Shown: in pieces, positions 7,901-9,285 of the stretch
How the letters are laid out: every line of letters begins with the position of its first letter
Numbering within the stretch: position 1 is the stretch's first letter
Origin: Promethearchaeota archaeon
Lineage (GTDB): Archaea > Asgardarchaeota > Lokiarchaeia > Sigynarchaeales > SOKP01
NCBI GenBank assembly: GCA_019057975.1
Contig: JAHLWJ010000170.1
Coordinates: forward strand, 1-9,285
Direction: 5' to 3'
Length of the DNA stretch: 9,285 bases
Program-made: the position numbers and the translations under genes
Notes under the pieces: generated by a model
The model's input: only the letters and a program-made list of their open reading frames with translations
Told to the model about the DNA's origin: nothing
Database searches by the model: none

Positions 7901-8598
7901 CATTAGGGTCGAATTACTTCAAGAAATTAAATGATCTTTACAAAAAAGCTATAAAAGCAGGTGCGAGTATTAAAGATTTATGGCAAAATATCAATTATCA
8001 ACAAAAACTAATAAACAAGCGACAGAGAAAACAATATAAAGTTGCTATGATGAAAAGCGGAACTATTACAAAAGCTTGTCTCGTTAAAGATCCTAATATT
8101 ATTATTGATTATACAAATTTTCTCATTGGTTTAGATTCTGAAGATGAAGCTTATTACCTTATGGCATATTTAAATGCCCCTTCGGTAACAAAAACTGTTC
8201 AATTCATACAAGCTGAAGGTGCTGGTGGAAAGGGAAGAGACATTTCTAAGAGACCTTTTTTATTTAAATTTCAAAAATTTAATCCAAAAAATATAAATCA
8301 TCAAAATATAGTTCAAAAATCTAAAGATATGGAATCTAAAGCAAAGAAAATTGCTAACGACTGGATTAAATCAGAAAAAGACAAGCTCTTAAAAAAAGGT
8401 GAAGTGGTTTCAGATGAAGATGTTATACGACCACTAACCATTCAAAATAGAATATATAAAAATCTTGGCTGGAATACAAAAAAATGGATAGTTACTGATG
8501 ATTTCGAAGAACTTGATAATTTGGTAAGAGAGGTCATATATGAAGGTGAAGATGAAGAAAATGTTGAACAGAAGAAAGGTTTATTAAAATTTATATAG
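4960..8598 (+). CDS. Gamma-class adenine-N6 DNA methyltransferase, large (Eco57I/N6_Mtase-like)
   Basis: Transfers a methyl group from S-adenosylmethionine to adenine N6 in DNA. Motifs run in gamma-class order: motif X region LGEFYTPPE (463-471), SAM-binding motif I DPACGSGTF (489-497), motif II GFDVNP (525-530) and catalytic NPPW (701-704), followed by a GRVFFVVSNA strand. Residues 1 to about 440 are a large helical region of unassigned function, including a Lys-rich stretch (268-283) and LFLKHTYLGLLIRLVLY just before the catalytic domain, an arrangement I associate with large archaeal defence methyltransferases. Residues from about 850 to 1140 are probably the target-recognition part, ending in a RDISKRPF block typical of this enzyme type. 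I see no clear PD-(D/E)xK nuclease, so cleavage probably needs partner proteins. The last eight residues, KKGLLKFI, resemble a PCNA-interacting peptide. It is followed 17 bases later by the PLD gene, presumably in one operon. It could belong to a DISARM-like, BREX-like or type I/II-like system; the window does not decide. Confidence 0.9.
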   Translation: MGALQIPNSIESIYNFFNEVKNCPVKKMNPVPISALNENLFFNKEDIKSHMTFLWEVVEMEEYFIWIIQSNKWDRKTWRNHFINKLQSNLATSILVFVPGKMDVNQTLEQFSMSIITMDGTLDFPSVIPEKPEESVLKIWEAIKSNTLSDILEFESQVVCEKYRVTAENLYVALQTKDIDEIIEIFHRAGHKTQDGYVLPKEDTILENAILHITDSKTIPKQVMKEYYKLDGNDSGEEAQWIISLTPQLLTYFKKNQKIIEILLEFPKSKKKTKKDKETKEKVLNFLASLAALISRRAAYNAETFAFQYGEYSLIHFYTIRSLKNLFEERKEAKLNVIFQEWQRRFEAVYRKGDATEDLFLKHTYLGLLIRLVLYVVYFPKQKLKTQSIIEMTTWLEERGFSLFTYDFFSWGLDDLEILELLYSGLKPFDNEGQENIARIFEADDLFRTIYQQMVSPSTRLALGEFYTPPELARIMIEDSYKFGQVVLDPACGSGTFIVEIIRKIKSNTEKSIQAQLIALKNVYGFDVNPIAVATSKANILMHLKDLIEEQEDLSTNIFLSNSLFPIELNEYEDIVFGQTLEFKLPTINETVALSSEFFLEENQESFGHALSFLDAIMTKNNLNLKEFQKWLKNFLIRDDFLWMEKKIGSQDKTLKDNFTLIAKRFHQLSKDNKDHIWIFLLYNSLGPYMLRKKADLIIGNPPWLVLHGIHSDNYKEQVKSLAKDFNILPEAQSISHLEMSALFLYMTKKFLKDFGRVFFVVSNAFAAGDNHDGTRQFLEFEDIKLWKFTKDIFNIHNICLSAKYHKDLVRKFKELKELEVTTHLFTPSSTKSGKIIFSKVKEEKEKPYKVIERAKNNYLVKKLLPENEIKLLLPEGTHAYKNICYNGATLYPRNLIFVTIDDETKDYYEISHLIVNAKDRWDFDPKERLKLKQIRIEKKYIFLTLKSLGVCPFIAVKYERVFLPIEIDKKGGYKRIQNQTLGSNYFKKLNDLYKKAIKAGASIKDLWQNINYQQKLINKRQRKQYKVAMMKSGTITKACLVKDPNIIIDYTNFLIGLDSEDEAYYLMAYLNAPSVTKTVQFIQAEGAGGKGRDISKRPFLFKFQKFNPKNINHQNIVQKSKDMESKAKKIANDWIKSEKDKLLKKGEVVSDEDVIRPLTIQNRIYKNLGWNTKKWIVTDDFEELDNLVREVIYEGEDEENVEQKKGLLKFI

Positions 8599-8615
8599 AA
8601 TTATGAGTGATTTTT

Positions 8616-9278
8616 ATGGAAGAAAACGAAAAATCTGAACTAACAAAGCTGATCCCCCTAATTATCGATAATAGATTTAAAGAAACACTACCAGGTTTGG
8701 AAAAGTTCATCCAAGAACGCAAAACAATGGGATTGGTTCTAAACGATATATTTAGCAATTCAGATATAAACCGTATTAGAATCTGCACGGGCTTTTTCTC
8801 CCCGCATGTATGGAAATTAGTTGGAACTTCATTTGAAACGCTTTCCATCTCAACTGAACAACCCGCATTTGAGTTATTATTGGGTTCGGAAGTAAAGGAG
8901 AGATCAAAAAAGGATTTTCAAGCATGGTTCAATGAACAAATAAGAAAGGAATTGGATGAGTTTGAACTAGATATTGAGCTTCAACGACATATACGGTCTT
9001 TAATATTTTTTCTAGAAAGAGATGATGTTTATGTTGGAACACAAAAAAGACCCTTTGTCCACGGAAAGATGTATTGTTTCGAAGAAGTCGCCATCGTCGG
9101 GTCATCAAATTTTACCTACCATGGATTTACCAGCAATACGGAATTAAACATACCCGTTTTCGACAAGAAACAGATAATGGCATTATCATATTGGTTTGAT
9201 TATTATTTCAAAAAAGCAAATAAATCTTATAGGTCTTATACGAAGCATATAAGCCAACATTGTCCTTTGAAGAGATAG
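8616..9278 (+). CDS. PLD-family (HKD) protein, like the N-terminal part of SNF2-type helicases
   Basis: A 220-residue protein with one phospholipase-D-type HKD motif: His149-Gly-Lys151, then Glu156/157 where Asp is usual, then GSSN (162-165) and an NTELNI strand. Upstream, IRICTGFFSP and FELLLGSEV form the usual beta strands of this fold. The spacing matches PLD domains at the N-terminus of SNF2-like helicases and in DISARM DrmC-type proteins, where they are thought to be nucleases or DNA-binding modules. A single HKD would require dimerisation for catalysis, as in Nuc and BfiI. ATG 8616 is preferred; GTG 8607 lies in frame nine bases earlier. The gene begins 17 bases after the methyltransferase stop, so they are very likely co-transcribed. 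After the PLD fold (near residue 204) the frame runs a further 16 residues, to a stop at 9276-9278, while another frame is open to the window edge. It may therefore be a frameshifted or separately encoded front half of a helicase. Confidence 0.8.
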   Translation: MEENEKSELTKLIPLIIDNRFKETLPGLEKFIQERKTMGLVLNDIFSNSDINRIRICTGFFSPHVWKLVGTSFETLSISTEQPAFELLLGSEVKERSKKDFQAWFNEQIRKELDEFELDIELQRHIRSLIFFLERDDVYVGTQKRPFVHGKMYCFEEVAIVGSSNFTYHGFTSNTELNIPVFDKKQIMALSYWFDYYFKKANKSYRSYTKHISQHCPLKR

Positions 9279-9285
9279 CAACCGA
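9233..9285 (+). other. Open frame overlapping the PLD end and running off the window
   Basis: In the -1 frame relative to the PLD gene, codons are open from 9233 (after a TAG at 9230-9232) to the right edge. They encode about 17 residues that look protein-like (YEAYKPTLSFEEIAT). This may be the start of a downstream gene (TTG 9260 is the only standard start in it) overlapping the PLD gene by 19 bases, or the continuation of the PLD gene after an indel between about 9233 and 9245. The stretch is too short to identify. Confidence 0.3.

Noticed and set aside
8591..8848. Minus-strand open frame of 85 codons.
   Set aside because: It lies opposite the start of the PLD gene and the methyltransferase stop. 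The plus-strand frame carries recognisable PLD motifs, so this is a shadow.
9209..9216. C-AAA-AAA-G stretch in the PLD gene as a programmed -1 frameshift site that would reach the open frame at the window edge.
   Set aside because: A -1 shift there meets TAA at 9221-9223 and TAG at 9230-9232, so it cannot connect to the open frame; any shift must occur after 9232.

Overview
The window is very AT-rich DNA, and most proteins are dominated by Lys, Ile, Asn and Glu. Three things suggest an archaeon: a protein that aligns by eye along its length with PCNA, archaeal-style TATA-like boxes close to start codons, and weak or absent Shine-Dalgarno sites. The composition would suit an Asgard (Lokiarchaeia-like) genome, but the window holds no marker gene, so that placement is inference.

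Layout. Positions 1-390 hold no complete gene, only decayed-looking open frames. A plus-strand gene of unknown function (391-1155) follows; its reading frame is open well upstream of any usable start, so it is probably 5'-truncated or starts unusually. Between it and the next gene, which faces it, lie a hairpin with a T-run and a roughly 40-codon orphan C-terminal fragment on the minus strand. Next come two minus-strand genes. One is a 774-residue DUF262+DUF1524 (GmrSD-like, type IV restriction) nuclease at 1406-3730, carrying a five-copy 15-bp tandem repeat inside its coding region. The other is a 274-residue divergent PCNA-like protein at 3970-4794. A 165-base divergent intergenic region separates them from a plus-strand pair: a 1212-residue gamma-class adenine-N6 DNA methyltransferase (4960-8598), and 17 bases later a PLD-family (HKD) protein (8616-9278) of the kind found at the N-terminus of SNF2-type helicases. 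The PLD frame stops 7 bases before the window ends, while a different frame is open across the edge, so the helicase part may lie just outside.

How the genes may work together (inference). Methyltransferase plus PLD/helicase is the composition of a restriction-like anti-virus module, comparable in parts list to DISARM-type systems. The GmrSD-like enzyme opposite it would attack DNA bearing foreign modifications. The unusual element is the PCNA-like gene between them. A sliding-clamp paralogue in a defence island, next to a methyltransferase whose last eight residues resemble a PCNA-interacting peptide, suggests clamp-coupled modification or clamp-based sensing of replication. This is the best candidate in the window for something undescribed.
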